A stretch of 5,534 nucleotides of DNA from the NCBI GenBank assembly GCA_937919295.1, contig CALFRX010000121.1, forward strand, positions 1 to 5,534, in the 5' to 3' direction. A program made the translations under genes and the position numbers. Each line of letters opens with the position of its first letter. Positions within the stretch are counted from its first letter, which is position 1. Shown piece by piece: positions 1 through 5,534 of this stretch. The stretch is from an uncultured Peptococcaceae bacterium. GTDB taxonomy: Bacteria; Bacillota; Dehalobacteriia; UBA7702. The notes below the pieces were generated by a model. That model saw only the letters and a list, made by a program, of their open reading frames with translations, searched no databases and was not told the origin of the DNA.

Positions 1-2
1 AT

Positions 3-473
3 ATCCGTCCTTTCGCATTTGCCAGCGATGAAATGCTGGGCGTCCACGCCGGCAAGCAATACCTTTTCTGTATTATTACTTCCCCTTCGGGCAGTTATTA
101 CGCCGACGGCATCAATCCCGTCAAAATTATGATTGAGAACCAGGAGGTCCGGGCTGTCCGCGGCGGAACCGGCTTCACCAAGTGCGGCGGCAACTACGCC
201 GCGTCCCTCCACGCCAGCGAATCCGCCGCAAGCATGGGCTTTGCTCAGGTACTCTGGCTGGACGGCGTCCATATGAAATACATCGGCCATCCGCTCCTCG
301 GCGACCCCGTCTACGGCAAGGGTGCAAAGAATCCCTTTCATTTTGTGGGACAGGCACTTCACGCCCGTACCATCGGCTTTCTGCATCCGGTGAGCGGAGA
401 ATATCTGGAGTTTTCCGCATTCCCCCCCGCCGATATGGAAAATGTTCTCGCTCTATTGAGGAAAGGCTATTGA
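3..473 (+). CDS. Chimeric ORF: IlvE-type aminotransferase fragment joined in frame to RluA/RluD pseudouridine synthase C-terminus (5' partial)
   Basis: The frame is open to the left edge, so the true start lies outside; the ATG at 33 is internal. The codons before it read IRPFAFASDE, matching the conserved 'YIRPF.. ..LGVH' block of branched-chain aminotransferases. Further IlvE signatures follow: SPSGSYY, the PLP-lysine motif GGTGFTKCGGNYAASL (Lys codon at 180-182) and QVLWLDG. In IlvE this should continue as V-x-x-KYIEEVG plus roughly 80 more residues of the PLP domain. Instead, from 267 it reads VHMKYIGHPLLGDPVYG, then QALHA and HPVSGEYLEF, the C-terminal end of RluA/RluD enzymes. The aminotransferase thus lacks its C-terminal portion, and the synthase part lacks its catalytic Asp domain, so neither activity is expected from this product. 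RluD normally precedes pyrR in Bacillota, so the 3' part is probably in its native place. It is either a rearrangement pseudogene or an assembly join; the stop TGA is at 471-473. Confidence 0.85.
   Translation: MRPFAFASDEMLGVHAGKQYLFCIITSPSGSYYADGINPVKIMIENQEVRAVRGGTGFTKCGGNYAASLHASESAASMGFAQVLWLDGVHMKYIGHPLLGDPVYGKGAKNPFHFVGQALHARTIGFLHPVSGEYLEFSAFPPADMENVLALLRKGY
261..287 (+). other. Fusion junction between IlvE-like and RluA-like coding sequence
   Basis: Residues LWLDG, with codons ending at 266, are IlvE-specific. GHPLLGDPVYG, from 285 on, is RluA-specific. The intervening codons V-H-M-K-Y-I (267-284) fit both families: IlvE commonly has V-x-x-K-Y-I/V after LWLDG, and RluA has R-V-H-M-x-Y-I/L before GHP. 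The breakpoint therefore lies in about 18 nt of likely shared sequence and preserves the reading frame. Family patterns are recalled from knowledge, not aligned here, so the exact base cannot be fixed. Confidence 0.75.
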
Positions 474-498
474 AAAATAACTCATTATGTAGTAAAAT
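470..498 (+). promoter_or_regulatory. Sigma-A-type promoter of the pyr operon
   Basis: TTGAAA at 470-475 is a 5/6 match to the -35 box. It is followed by a 17-nt spacer and TAAAAT at 493-498, a 5/6 match to the -10 box. The -35 box overlaps the TGA stop of the upstream ORF. Transcription would begin around 504-511, a few bases before the PyrR-binding hairpin, which is the expected arrangement for a pyr leader. TATTAT at 498-503 is an alternative -10, but its spacing to the same -35 would be 22 nt. No start site has been measured. Confidence 0.7.
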
Positions 499-516
499 AT
501 TATAAATACGGTAATT

Positions 517-546
517 CCTTTAATTCTGTCCCGTGAGGCAATAAGG
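517..546 (+). promoter_or_regulatory. PyrR-binding anti-antiterminator hairpin
   Basis: The lower stem pairs CCTT (517-520) with AAGG (543-546). The upper element GTCCCGTGAGGC (528-539) closely matches the known PyrR recognition pattern UCCNGNGAGG, with a C-G-U-G-A loop (532-536) and an unpaired U (529) in the upper stem. By analogy with Bacillus pyr leaders, UMP/UTP-bound PyrR stabilises this hairpin, which sequesters 541-546 and so blocks antiterminator formation, letting the terminator at 599-630 form. The match to the consensus and its position just before pyrR make the call strong. Confidence 0.88.
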
Positions 547-607
547 CGTTATGTGTTACCGCAATCTTTTGGCGCTTTGAAAGCGCTTTGTTGCGTACAA
601 GTCTTAT
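541..607 (+). promoter_or_regulatory. pyr leader antiterminator structure
   Basis: ATAAGGC (541-547) can pair with GTCTTAT (601-607), seven pairs with one G-U. Inside this, CGCAA (560-564) pairs with TTGCG (591-595), enclosing a GC-rich hairpin GCGCTTTGAAAGCGC (572-586). The outer pairing shares 541-546 with the PyrR-binding hairpin and 601-607 with the 5' arm of the terminator, so it excludes both. When PyrR is not bound (low pyrimidines), this form should predominate and allow transcription into the operon. The pairing was worked out by eye; free energies were not computed. Confidence 0.75.
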
Positions 608-630
608 CCTCTCGGGGATAAGACTTTTTT
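599..630 (+). terminator. Rho-independent attenuator terminator upstream of pyrR
   Basis: AAGTCTTATCC (599-609) and GGATAAGACTT (616-626) form a perfect 11-bp stem over a six-base loop. A run of six T (625-630), overlapping the base of the stem, completes a classical intrinsic terminator. It lies 21 nt before the annotated pyrR start and is controlled by the alternative structures upstream. Read-through from the upstream gene would also have to pass it. Confidence 0.92.
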
Positions 631-651
631 GATGATTACCGACGGAAAGGT

Positions 652-1215
652 GTGAGTTTTTTGGTCAAAGCAAAGGGCATTCAAACGGAAATCATGACAA
701 AAGACGATATCAAACGGGCGCTGATCCGCATGGCTCATGAAATTCTGGAAAAAAACCAGGGCAGTGAGGATCTGGCGCTGATCGGCATCCGCACCCGCGG
801 CATTTTCATCGCAAAGCGGCTCGCCGCCATCATCCAGCAAGTGGAAGGCACCACGGTGGCAGTGGGTACCCTTGATATTACCCTCTATCGGGATGACATC
901 GCCGCCAAAGGCGGTATCCCCATTGTCGGCGGCAGTGATGTACCTTTTGATCTCAACGGTAAAAAAGTGGTGTTATGTGACGATGTTTTATATACGGGCC
1001 GTACCATCAGAGCTGCCTTGGATGCGCTTTTTGATTTGGGACGGCCTGCTTTTATACGTCTCGCCGTGCTGGTGGACAGGGGGCATCGGGAATTGCCGAT
1101 CCGTGCCGATTACGTGGGTAAGAATATCCCCACTTCCTACCGGGAAGCAGTGGTTGTGCACCTCCGCGAAGCTGACGGGGAAGATACCGTGGTTTTAGAA
1201 CAATATAAGGATTAG
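652..1215 (+). CDS. pyrR: PyrR bifunctional pyr operon attenuation protein / uracil phosphoribosyltransferase
   Basis: PyrR binds the pyr leader RNA in response to UMP/UTP to promote termination, and also converts uracil plus PRPP to UMP in the cytoplasm. The 187-residue product is close to the usual ~180. It shows IKRALIRMAHEILEKN (residues 20-35), the IGIRTRG block (44-50), DITLYRDD (75-82), the PRPP-binding motif VVLCDDVLYTGRT (106-118) and the very conserved LVDRGHRELPIRADYVGKNIPTS block (140-162). The start is uncertain. GTG at 652 has GGA (644-646) five bases upstream. TTG at 661 sits 10 nt after GGAAAGG (644-650) and would give 184 residues. Homologues begin about 8-12 residues before the IKRAL region, so the first residues may be over-called. 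It is the first gene of the operon it controls and ends 10 nt before pyrB. Confidence 0.96.
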   Translation: MSFLVKAKGIQTEIMTKDDIKRALIRMAHEILEKNQGSEDLALIGIRTRGIFIAKRLAAIIQQVEGTTVAVGTLDITLYRDDIAAKGGIPIVGGSDVPFDLNGKKVVLCDDVLYTGRTIRAALDALFDLGRPAFIRLAVLVDRGHRELPIRADYVGKNIPTSYREAVVVHLREADGEDTVVLEQYKD

Positions 1216-1225
1216 GAGGAAGACG

Positions 1226-2155
1226 ATGGCCATTCGTACAAAAGATCTGATCGATCTGGAATTCCTCAGCGCCGCCGAGATCCAGGAGATCCTAAATACG
1301 GCGAAACCGATGAAAGAAGTGATGGGCCGGGACATCAAAACCGTACCCGCTCTCCGCGGCAAAACCGTGGCAACACTGTTTTATGAAAACAGTACCCGCA
1401 CACGGCTCTCCTTTGAGCTGGCGGCAAAGTATCTAAGCGCCGGTACCTGTAATATTTCCGCCTCCGTCTCTTCGGTGAAAAAAGGCGAAAGCCTTCAGGA
1501 TACCGGCAGAACCCTGGAAGCCATGGGCACGGATATCATTGTTATCCGGCATAATATGTCCGGTGCTCCTAAACTTTTAGGAGAAGGTGTCAAAGCCAGG
1601 GTGATCAATGCCGGCGACGGTACCCATGCCCATCCCACCCAGGCTCTTCTCGACATGTTCACGATTGAGGAACGGAAGGGTCACATTGAGGGCTTGACGG
1701 TGACGATTTTAGGCGATATTCTCCACAGCCGCGTGGCACGCTCGAACATCTGGGGCCTCACCAAGCTGGGAGCACACGTTCGTCTTTGCGGGCCGCCAAC
1801 GCTGATGCCGAAAGAAGTGGAAAAAATGGGTGCCGAGGTCTTCTATGATATTGACGAAGCATTAAACGGCGCCGACGTCGTGAACGTGCTCCGCATTCAG
1901 CTGGAACGACAGGAAAAAGGAATGTTCCCGACGATTGAAGAGTACGCGAAAAACTACGCCATGACGGAAGAACGGCTGAAACGGGCCAAAAAAGATGTTT
2001 TGGTGCAGCATCCCGGCCCCATGAACCGCTCCATTGAAATCCCCACGGCTGTGGCGGATTCCGCCCAATGCTCCGTGGAAGAACAGGTGACCAACGGCGT
2101 GGCTTGCCGCATGGCGCTGCTTTATCTGATGTGCGGAGGTGAGACTCTTGTCTAA
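1226..2155 (+). CDS. pyrB: Aspartate carbamoyltransferase, catalytic subunit
   Basis: PyrB makes N-carbamoyl-L-aspartate from carbamoyl phosphate and aspartate, the committed step of UMP synthesis. The 309-residue protein has the carbamoyl-phosphate loop STRTR (56-60), the K-K-G-E-S loop (85-89) that reaches a neighbouring subunit's site, IRH (107-109), GDGTHAHPTQALLD (130-143) with the conserved His and Gln, GDILHSRVARS (163-173), VLRIQLER (221-228) for aspartate binding, and HPGPMNR (262-268). It has the length of a catalytic chain only, and no regulatory pyrI follows, so a Bacillus-like unregulated trimer is likely. A strong AGGAGG (1214-1219) overlapping the pyrR stop lies 6 nt before the ATG. 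Its last 8 nt overlap the preferred pyrC start. LTVTILGDILHSR marks this as PyrB; I see no ornithine-carbamoyltransferase signature. Confidence 0.97.
   Translation: MAIRTKDLIDLEFLSAAEIQEILNTAKPMKEVMGRDIKTVPALRGKTVATLFYENSTRTRLSFELAAKYLSAGTCNISASVSSVKKGESLQDTGRTLEAMGTDIIVIRHNMSGAPKLLGEGVKARVINAGDGTHAHPTQALLDMFTIEERKGHIEGLTVTILGDILHSRVARSNIWGLTKLGAHVRLCGPPTLMPKEVEKMGAEVFYDIDEALNGADVVNVLRIQLERQEKGMFPTIEEYAKNYAMTEERLKRAKKDVLVQHPGPMNRSIEIPTAVADSAQCSVEEQVTNGVACRMALLYLMCGGETLV
2135..2150 (+). promoter_or_regulatory. Ribosome binding site that fixes the pyrC start at TTG 2148
   Basis: GGAGGTGAG (2135-2143) is a near-perfect Shine-Dalgarno sequence. GTG at 2139 is in frame with pyrC but lies inside this element and has no binding site of its own at a usable distance. 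TTG at 2148 is 8 nt downstream of GGAGG, so it is the likely initiation codon. The site is inside the end of pyrB. Confidence 0.8.
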
Positions 2156-3440
2156 GCTATTACTGAAGGGCGGGAGAATCGTTGATCCCGCACAAACTAT
2201 CGATATCATTGCCGATCTCTTGGTGGAAGACGGTAAAATCGTTGCCATAGCGGAAGCCATCACCGATGACGGCGCCGTGCAAAAAGATGTGACCGGCATG
2301 ATCGTTGCTCCCGGTCTGGTGGATATTCACTGCCATTTAAGAGAGCCGGGGCAGGAAAGAAAAGAAACCATTGCCACCGGTACCCGGGCCGCGGCAGCCG
2401 GCGGCTTTACCACTGTTATGCCGATGCCCAATACCTCCCCGGTGGCGGACAACCCCGCGGCAATCATGTATGTGAAAGACCGAGCTAAAGATACCGGCGT
2501 GGTTCATGTCTATCCCATCGGCGCCATTACCAAAGGCAGCAACGGCAAGGAATTGGCGGAAATGAGCGCCATGGCCGATGTGGGCGCAAGAGCCTTCTCC
2601 GATGATGGCCGTCCCGTGGCAAGCAGCCGCATGATGCGGTTGGCTATGGAGTACAGCCTCATTACAAAATTGCCGCTGATCGCCCATGAGGAGGATCTCG
2701 TTTTAGTGGACGAGGGCGATATGAACGAGGGTTATATGTCCACGGTATTGGGGCTCAAGGGCAATCCGAAGGCCGCGGAAGAAACCATGATTGCCCGGGA
2801 TATCATTTTGGCCCGCTTGACGGGGGCCCGTCTTCATGTGGCTCACGTCTCCACGAAACACGGTGTCGCCATGATTCGTGGGGCAAAGGCAGAAGGCCTG
2901 AAGATTACCGCCGAGGTGACGCCCCACCATCTGACCTTAACGGAAGAAGCGGTAAAAAATTACGATACCAACACCAAAGTGAACCCGCCGTTAAGAACCA
3001 CTGAAGATATCGAAGCGCTGCTTCAAGCCTTAATAGACGGCACCATCGATTGCGTGGCCACTGACCACGCTCCCCATACCATTGAGGACAAGGTCATCGA
3101 ATATCACTTTGCCGCCAACGGCATCAGCGGTTTTGAAACAGCGCTGCCGCTACTTTACACGCGGCTGGTGCAAACAGGGAAATTGACGTTAAGTCAATTA
3201 ATCGATAAGCTAAGCACTGCTCCGGCCCGGATCATGAACCTGCCCGCTGGAAGCCTCGCTGTGGGGGCTAACGCCGATATCATTGTCATTGACCCCAAAG
3301 GAGAAAAAGCTGTGGACCGCAACGCGTTTTATTCCAAAGGGAAAAATACCCCCTTTGACGGAGAAATCCTCACCGGCTGGCCGGTGCTGACCGTCGTCGA
3401 CGGTGTTATCGTTATGGAAAACGGAGAGATAAAGGAGTAA
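2148..3440 (+). CDS. pyrC: Dihydroorotase, class I
   Basis: PyrC is the zinc-dependent amidohydrolase that cyclises carbamoyl-aspartate to dihydroorotate. Starting at TTG 2148 the protein is 430 residues and begins MSKLLLKGGRIVDPAQ, a typical family N-terminus; the longer GTG form at 2139 would be 433. Metal-site motifs in 430-numbering are: H61-C-H63-L-R, FSDDGR near 150-154 (an Asp replaces the carboxylated Lys, as in Bacillus and Aquifex enzymes), AHEED with H180, HVAHVST with H233, and ATDHAPH with D306. VNPPLR near 278-283 and GISGFETALPL near 325-335 belong to the substrate site. It overlaps pyrB by 8 nt, suggesting translational coupling, and ends 8 nt before pyrK. It is distinct from the shorter, ~345-residue class II enzyme of E. 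coli. No key residue is missing. Confidence 0.96.
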   Translation: MSKLLLKGGRIVDPAQTIDIIADLLVEDGKIVAIAEAITDDGAVQKDVTGMIVAPGLVDIHCHLREPGQERKETIATGTRAAAAGGFTTVMPMPNTSPVADNPAAIMYVKDRAKDTGVVHVYPIGAITKGSNGKELAEMSAMADVGARAFSDDGRPVASSRMMRLAMEYSLITKLPLIAHEEDLVLVDEGDMNEGYMSTVLGLKGNPKAAEETMIARDIILARLTGARLHVAHVSTKHGVAMIRGAKAEGLKITAEVTPHHLTLTEEAVKNYDTNTKVNPPLRTTEDIEALLQALIDGTIDCVATDHAPHTIEDKVIEYHFAANGISGFETALPLLYTRLVQTGKLTLSQLIDKLSTAPARIMNLPAGSLAVGANADIIVIDPKGEKAVDRNAFYSKGKNTPFDGEILTGWPVLTVVDGVIVMENGEIKE

Positions 3441-3448
3441 ATTCGTTT

Positions 3449-4222
3449 ATGGTTGAACAAGGAAAGATATTGATCAATGAACATGTTGGGAAAGACATCT
3501 GGCGTATGGAGTTGAAAGCGCCCTGGATTGCCCAGAAAGCGCGTCCGGGACAGTTCGTTAACGTACGCTTGACCGAGCATACCGACCCGCTGCTGCGCCG
3601 CCCCATCAGCCTCCACGGCATTGACGCCGATAACGGGATCATTTGTTTCCTCTATCTTGTGGTGGGCAAAGGCACAAAAATCATGTCTGAGTTAGAAAAC
3701 GGCGATTCTCTTGATTTGTTGGGGCCTTTGGGGAACGGCTTTTCCACTGCTTTTCAAGGCAAACGTGCTGTGCTCATCGGTGGCGGCATCGGCTCCGCGC
3801 CGCTTTATCCCCTGATGGAGATGTTGAAAGCTCAGAAAAAAAGCGTAACGCTGATTTACGGCGCCAAAGATCAAGACAGCATCGTTTGTCTTGATTTATA
3901 CAAAGAAAACCAGGCGGAAGTCATCATCACCACGGAAGACGGTTCCGCCGGTGAAAAGGGCTTTGTGACCGCCCCCTTTGAAGCATTGCTGAGAAACGAG
4001 AGCGTCAATTACGTTTACGCCTGCGGGCCCTCGGCCATGCTCCGTGCTGTGGAAGAGCTAACGCTGAAGTACGGCGTTGACGGAGAAATCTCCACCGAGG
4101 CCAATATGGGCTGCGGCTTAGGCGTTTGTCTCAGTTGCAGCACACCGGGGAGAGACGGCAAAAACCGCAAGGTATGCACCGACGGTCCTGTGTTTAAAAT
4201 GGGGGAATTGGCTTATGAGTAA
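3449..4222 (+). CDS. pyrK: Dihydroorotate dehydrogenase B, electron-transfer subunit (FAD, 2Fe-2S)
   Basis: PyrK accepts electrons from the FMN of PyrD and passes them through a 2Fe-2S cluster and FAD to NAD+, in a cytoplasmic PyrK2-PyrD2 complex. The 257-residue product has the usual length. Domains in order are an FAD-binding barrel with PGQFVNVR (33-40) and RRPISL (50-55), a nucleotide-binding domain with IGGGIGSAPLYPL (110-122) and YACGPSAML (190-198), and a C-terminal cluster motif with four cysteines at 222, 227, 230 and 243 (C-x4-C-x2-C-x12-C). All four ligands are present. An AAAGGAG (3431-3437) runs into the pyrC stop and is 11 nt from the ATG, rather far. The last 8 nt, ATGAGTAA, include the pyrD start, so the two subunits are probably translated together. 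Confidence 0.96.
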   Translation: MVEQGKILINEHVGKDIWRMELKAPWIAQKARPGQFVNVRLTEHTDPLLRRPISLHGIDADNGIICFLYLVVGKGTKIMSELENGDSLDLLGPLGNGFSTAFQGKRAVLIGGGIGSAPLYPLMEMLKAQKKSVTLIYGAKDQDSIVCLDLYKENQAEVIITTEDGSAGEKGFVTAPFEALLRNESVNYVYACGPSAMLRAVEELTLKYGVDGEISTEANMGCGLGVCLSCSTPGRDGKNRKVCTDGPVFKMGELAYE

Positions 4223-5174
4223 AGTGAAAACCGCCGTAAAGATCGGCACATTGACGGTGAAAAATCCCGTGACCACCGCCTCGGGCACCTTCGGCTCCGG
4301 CCTTGAGATGAGAGAATATGTGGATCTCAGAAAACTCGGCGCCATTACGGTGAAGGGCACCACGCTGAAATCCCGGGCCGGTAATCCCTTACCCCGCTGC
4401 ACGGAAACGCCTTCCGGTACATTGAATTCGATTGGTTTGGAAAACCCCGGCGTCGATGTGTTTGTCGCTGATATTTTACCCCAAGTGGCAGCTTATGAAA
4501 CGCCGATCATCGTCAACATCGCCGGCAGCGAGATTCCGGAGTACGGACGCCTGGCCGAGATTCTGGAAAACGAGGACGCCGTTTCCGCCCTGGAAGCCAA
4601 CGTATCCTGCCCCAACGTGAAAAGCGGCGGTATGGCTTTGGGTACCGATCCCGATCTCGTTTATCAAGTGACGAAGCTGGTAAAAGAAAATACAAGCAAA
4701 CCGGTGATCGTGAAACTTTCACCCAATGTCACCGATATTGTCTCCATCGCCAAAGCGGCGGAAGAGGGAGGCGCCGACGGTCTCAATCTGATCAATTCCG
4801 TGCTCGGCCTCGCCATTGATATTGAGCACAAGCGGCCGGCCCTTGGCAACATTGTCGGCGGTCTTTCCGGCCCCGCCATCAAGCCCATTGCCTTAAGGAT
4901 GGTCTATCAAACCGCCCAGGCGGTGACGATTCCTATCATCGGTTTGGGTGGCATTGTTTCATGGCAGGACGCCATTGAGTTTTTGATGGCCGGCGCCACC
5001 GCAGTCGGTATCGGCACCGGTAATTTCCTTGACCCTGCCACGACGATGAAGGTTGTGGACGGTATCGAAAAATATTTGGAGGATCACGGTTTCAGCGATA
5101 TTCACGAAATCATCGGCATTGCCTGGAAAGGCCAAAATGCCGGAAAGGAAGGTTGCCATGTCTGCTCTGAGTGA
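4215..5174 (+). CDS. pyrD: Dihydroorotate dehydrogenase B (NAD+), catalytic subunit, class 1B
   Basis: PyrD is the FMN enzyme that oxidises dihydroorotate to orotate, working with PyrK. The 319-residue TIM barrel has NPVTTASGTFGSG (17-29), ITVKGTT with the FMN lysine K48, LNSIGLENPG (70-79), EANVSCPNVKSGG (127-139) with C132 as the catalytic base, VKLSPN (166-171), GLNLINS (189-195), GGLSGPAIKP (215-224), GLGGI (243-247) and GIGTGNF (265-271). The catalytic Cys, rather than Ser, and the adjacent pyrK place it in class 1B. The ATG at 4215 has GGGGGA (4201-4206) 8 nt upstream and overlaps pyrK by 8 nt. The C-terminus ends GCHVCSE, a short CxxC tail encoded where the gene overlaps pyrF. It is probably not functional, since it lies in the overlap. 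Confidence 0.96.
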   Translation: MSKVKTAVKIGTLTVKNPVTTASGTFGSGLEMREYVDLRKLGAITVKGTTLKSRAGNPLPRCTETPSGTLNSIGLENPGVDVFVADILPQVAAYETPIIVNIAGSEIPEYGRLAEILENEDAVSALEANVSCPNVKSGGMALGTDPDLVYQVTKLVKENTSKPVIVKLSPNVTDIVSIAKAAEEGGADGLNLINSVLGLAIDIEHKRPALGNIVGGLSGPAIKPIALRMVYQTAQAVTIPIIGLGGIVSWQDAIEFLMAGATAVGIGTGNFLDPATTMKVVDGIEKYLEDHGFSDIHEIIGIAWKGQNAGKEGCHVCSE

Positions 5175-5534
5175 TCAAATTATCGTGGCCTTGGATGTCC
5201 CCACCAGGGAGGAGGCCCTCGCCATTGTGGATGAGCTCGGCGCCAAAGTCGGTGCTTATAAAATCGGTATGCAGTTATACAATGCCTGCGGCCCGGAAAT
5301 ACTCAAAGCGATTAAGGAAAGAAACGGCAGGGTTTTCCTGGATTTAAAATTCCACGATATCCCCAATACCGTGGCGGCCGCTGCCCGTGTCGCGGCCAAC
5401 CTTGACGTTTTTATGTTCAATGTTCACGCATCCGGCGGCAGCGCTATGATGAAAGCCGCCGCCACGGCTTTGCAAGAAGAAGCGGTGAAACAGGGCAAAA
5501 AAAGGCCTCTGCTCATTGCCGTGACCGTGTTAAC
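5158..5534 (+). CDS. pyrF: Orotidine 5'-phosphate decarboxylase (3' partial)
   Basis: PyrF decarboxylates OMP to UMP, the last step of the pathway. The window holds the first 125 codons of a protein that is usually about 230-240 residues; the frame is open at the right edge. Visible motifs are IIVALDV (8-14) with D13, YKIGMQLY (34-41) with K35, and the catalytic FLDLKFHDIPNT block (60-71) with D62, K64 and D67. Further on are FNVHASGG (87-94), which carries conserved substrate-phosphate or dimer residues, and LLIAVTVL (118-125) at the edge. The ATG at 5158 is preceded by AAAGGAAGG (5144-5152) and overlaps the end of pyrD by 17 nt in another frame, implying coupled translation. By Bacillus gene order pyrE would be expected next, but that cannot be seen. 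Confidence 0.96.
   Translation, partial: MSALSDQIIVALDVPTREEALAIVDELGAKVGAYKIGMQLYNACGPEILKAIKERNGRVFLDLKFHDIPNTVAAAARVAANLDVFMFNVHASGGSAMMKAAATALQEEAVKQGKKRPLLIAVTVL

Noticed and set aside
33..35. ATG at 33 as the true start of the first gene.
   Set aside because: The frame is open to base 3 and the preceding codons (IRPFAFASDE) match the aminotransferase family, so the gene begins outside the window.
422..428. Run of seven C within the RluA-like coding end, a possible slippage or sequencing frameshift site.
   Set aside because: The reading frame matches RluA family residues on both sides (EYLEFSAF-PP-ADMENVL), so there is no sign of a frameshift here.
572..586. GC-rich perfect hairpin as a separate intrinsic terminator.
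   Set aside because: It is followed by TTTG, not a T run, and fits naturally as the inner arm of the antiterminator.
1862..2299. Long minus-strand open frame across the pyrB-pyrC junction, and other long frames opposite the pyr genes.
   Set aside because: They lie opposite strongly conserved coding genes, have no recognisable domain or ribosome site, and are expected by chance from codon bias.
1..5534. Mobile elements, CRISPR arrays, tRNA or rRNA genes, or a novel defence-type cluster.
   Set aside because: No direct or inverted repeats of that kind, no transposase, integrase or nuclease signatures and no tRNA-like folds were seen. Every gene after 473 is a recognised pyrimidine pathway gene.

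Overview
The window is an almost complete pyrimidine biosynthesis operon of a low-to-moderate GC Bacillota bacterium, in the order pyrR-pyrB-pyrC-pyrK-pyrD-pyrF (pyrF cut by the window end), all on the + strand. Four things point to Bacillota: the PyrR-type RNA attenuator, the heteromeric NAD-linked dihydroorotate dehydrogenase PyrK/PyrDB, the class I dihydroorotase, and a Bacillus-like gene order. A Negativicutes or clostridial relative is a reasonable guess, but the sequence alone does not fix the class.

Layout. Positions 1-473 hold the 3' part of an open reading frame that is a chimera. Its first ~85 codons read as a branched-chain aminotransferase (IlvE), including the PLP lysine. After a short shared stretch, V-H-M-K-Y-I at 267-284, it reads as the C-terminal end of an RluA/RluD-family pseudouridine synthase. 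RluD is the classical upstream neighbour of pyrR, so the RluA end sits where expected and the IlvE part looks foreign. Positions 470-651 hold a good sigma-A-like promoter, whose -35 box overlaps the upstream stop codon, and a PyrR-controlled leader with three mutually exclusive structures: PyrR-binding anti-antiterminator, antiterminator and terminator. Positions 652-5534 hold the six pyr genes, packed tightly with gaps of at most 10 nt or overlaps of 8, 8 and 17 nt.

How the genes work together. PyrB condenses carbamoyl phosphate and aspartate, PyrC closes the dihydroorotate ring, PyrD with PyrK oxidises it to orotate and passes electrons to NAD+, and PyrF decarboxylates OMP to UMP. PyrR senses UMP/UTP and, when bound to the leader RNA, favours termination before the operon. 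Carbamoyl phosphate synthetase (carA/carB), the uracil permease (pyrP) and orotate phosphoribosyltransferase (pyrE) are not in the window. carAB is absent from the pyrC-pyrK junction where Bacillus carries it; pyrE may follow pyrF beyond the edge.

Apart from the chimeric ORF at the left end, this is a conventional housekeeping region and I see no undescribed system in it. The chimera is the one observation that needs explaining: a real rearrangement or an assembly join.
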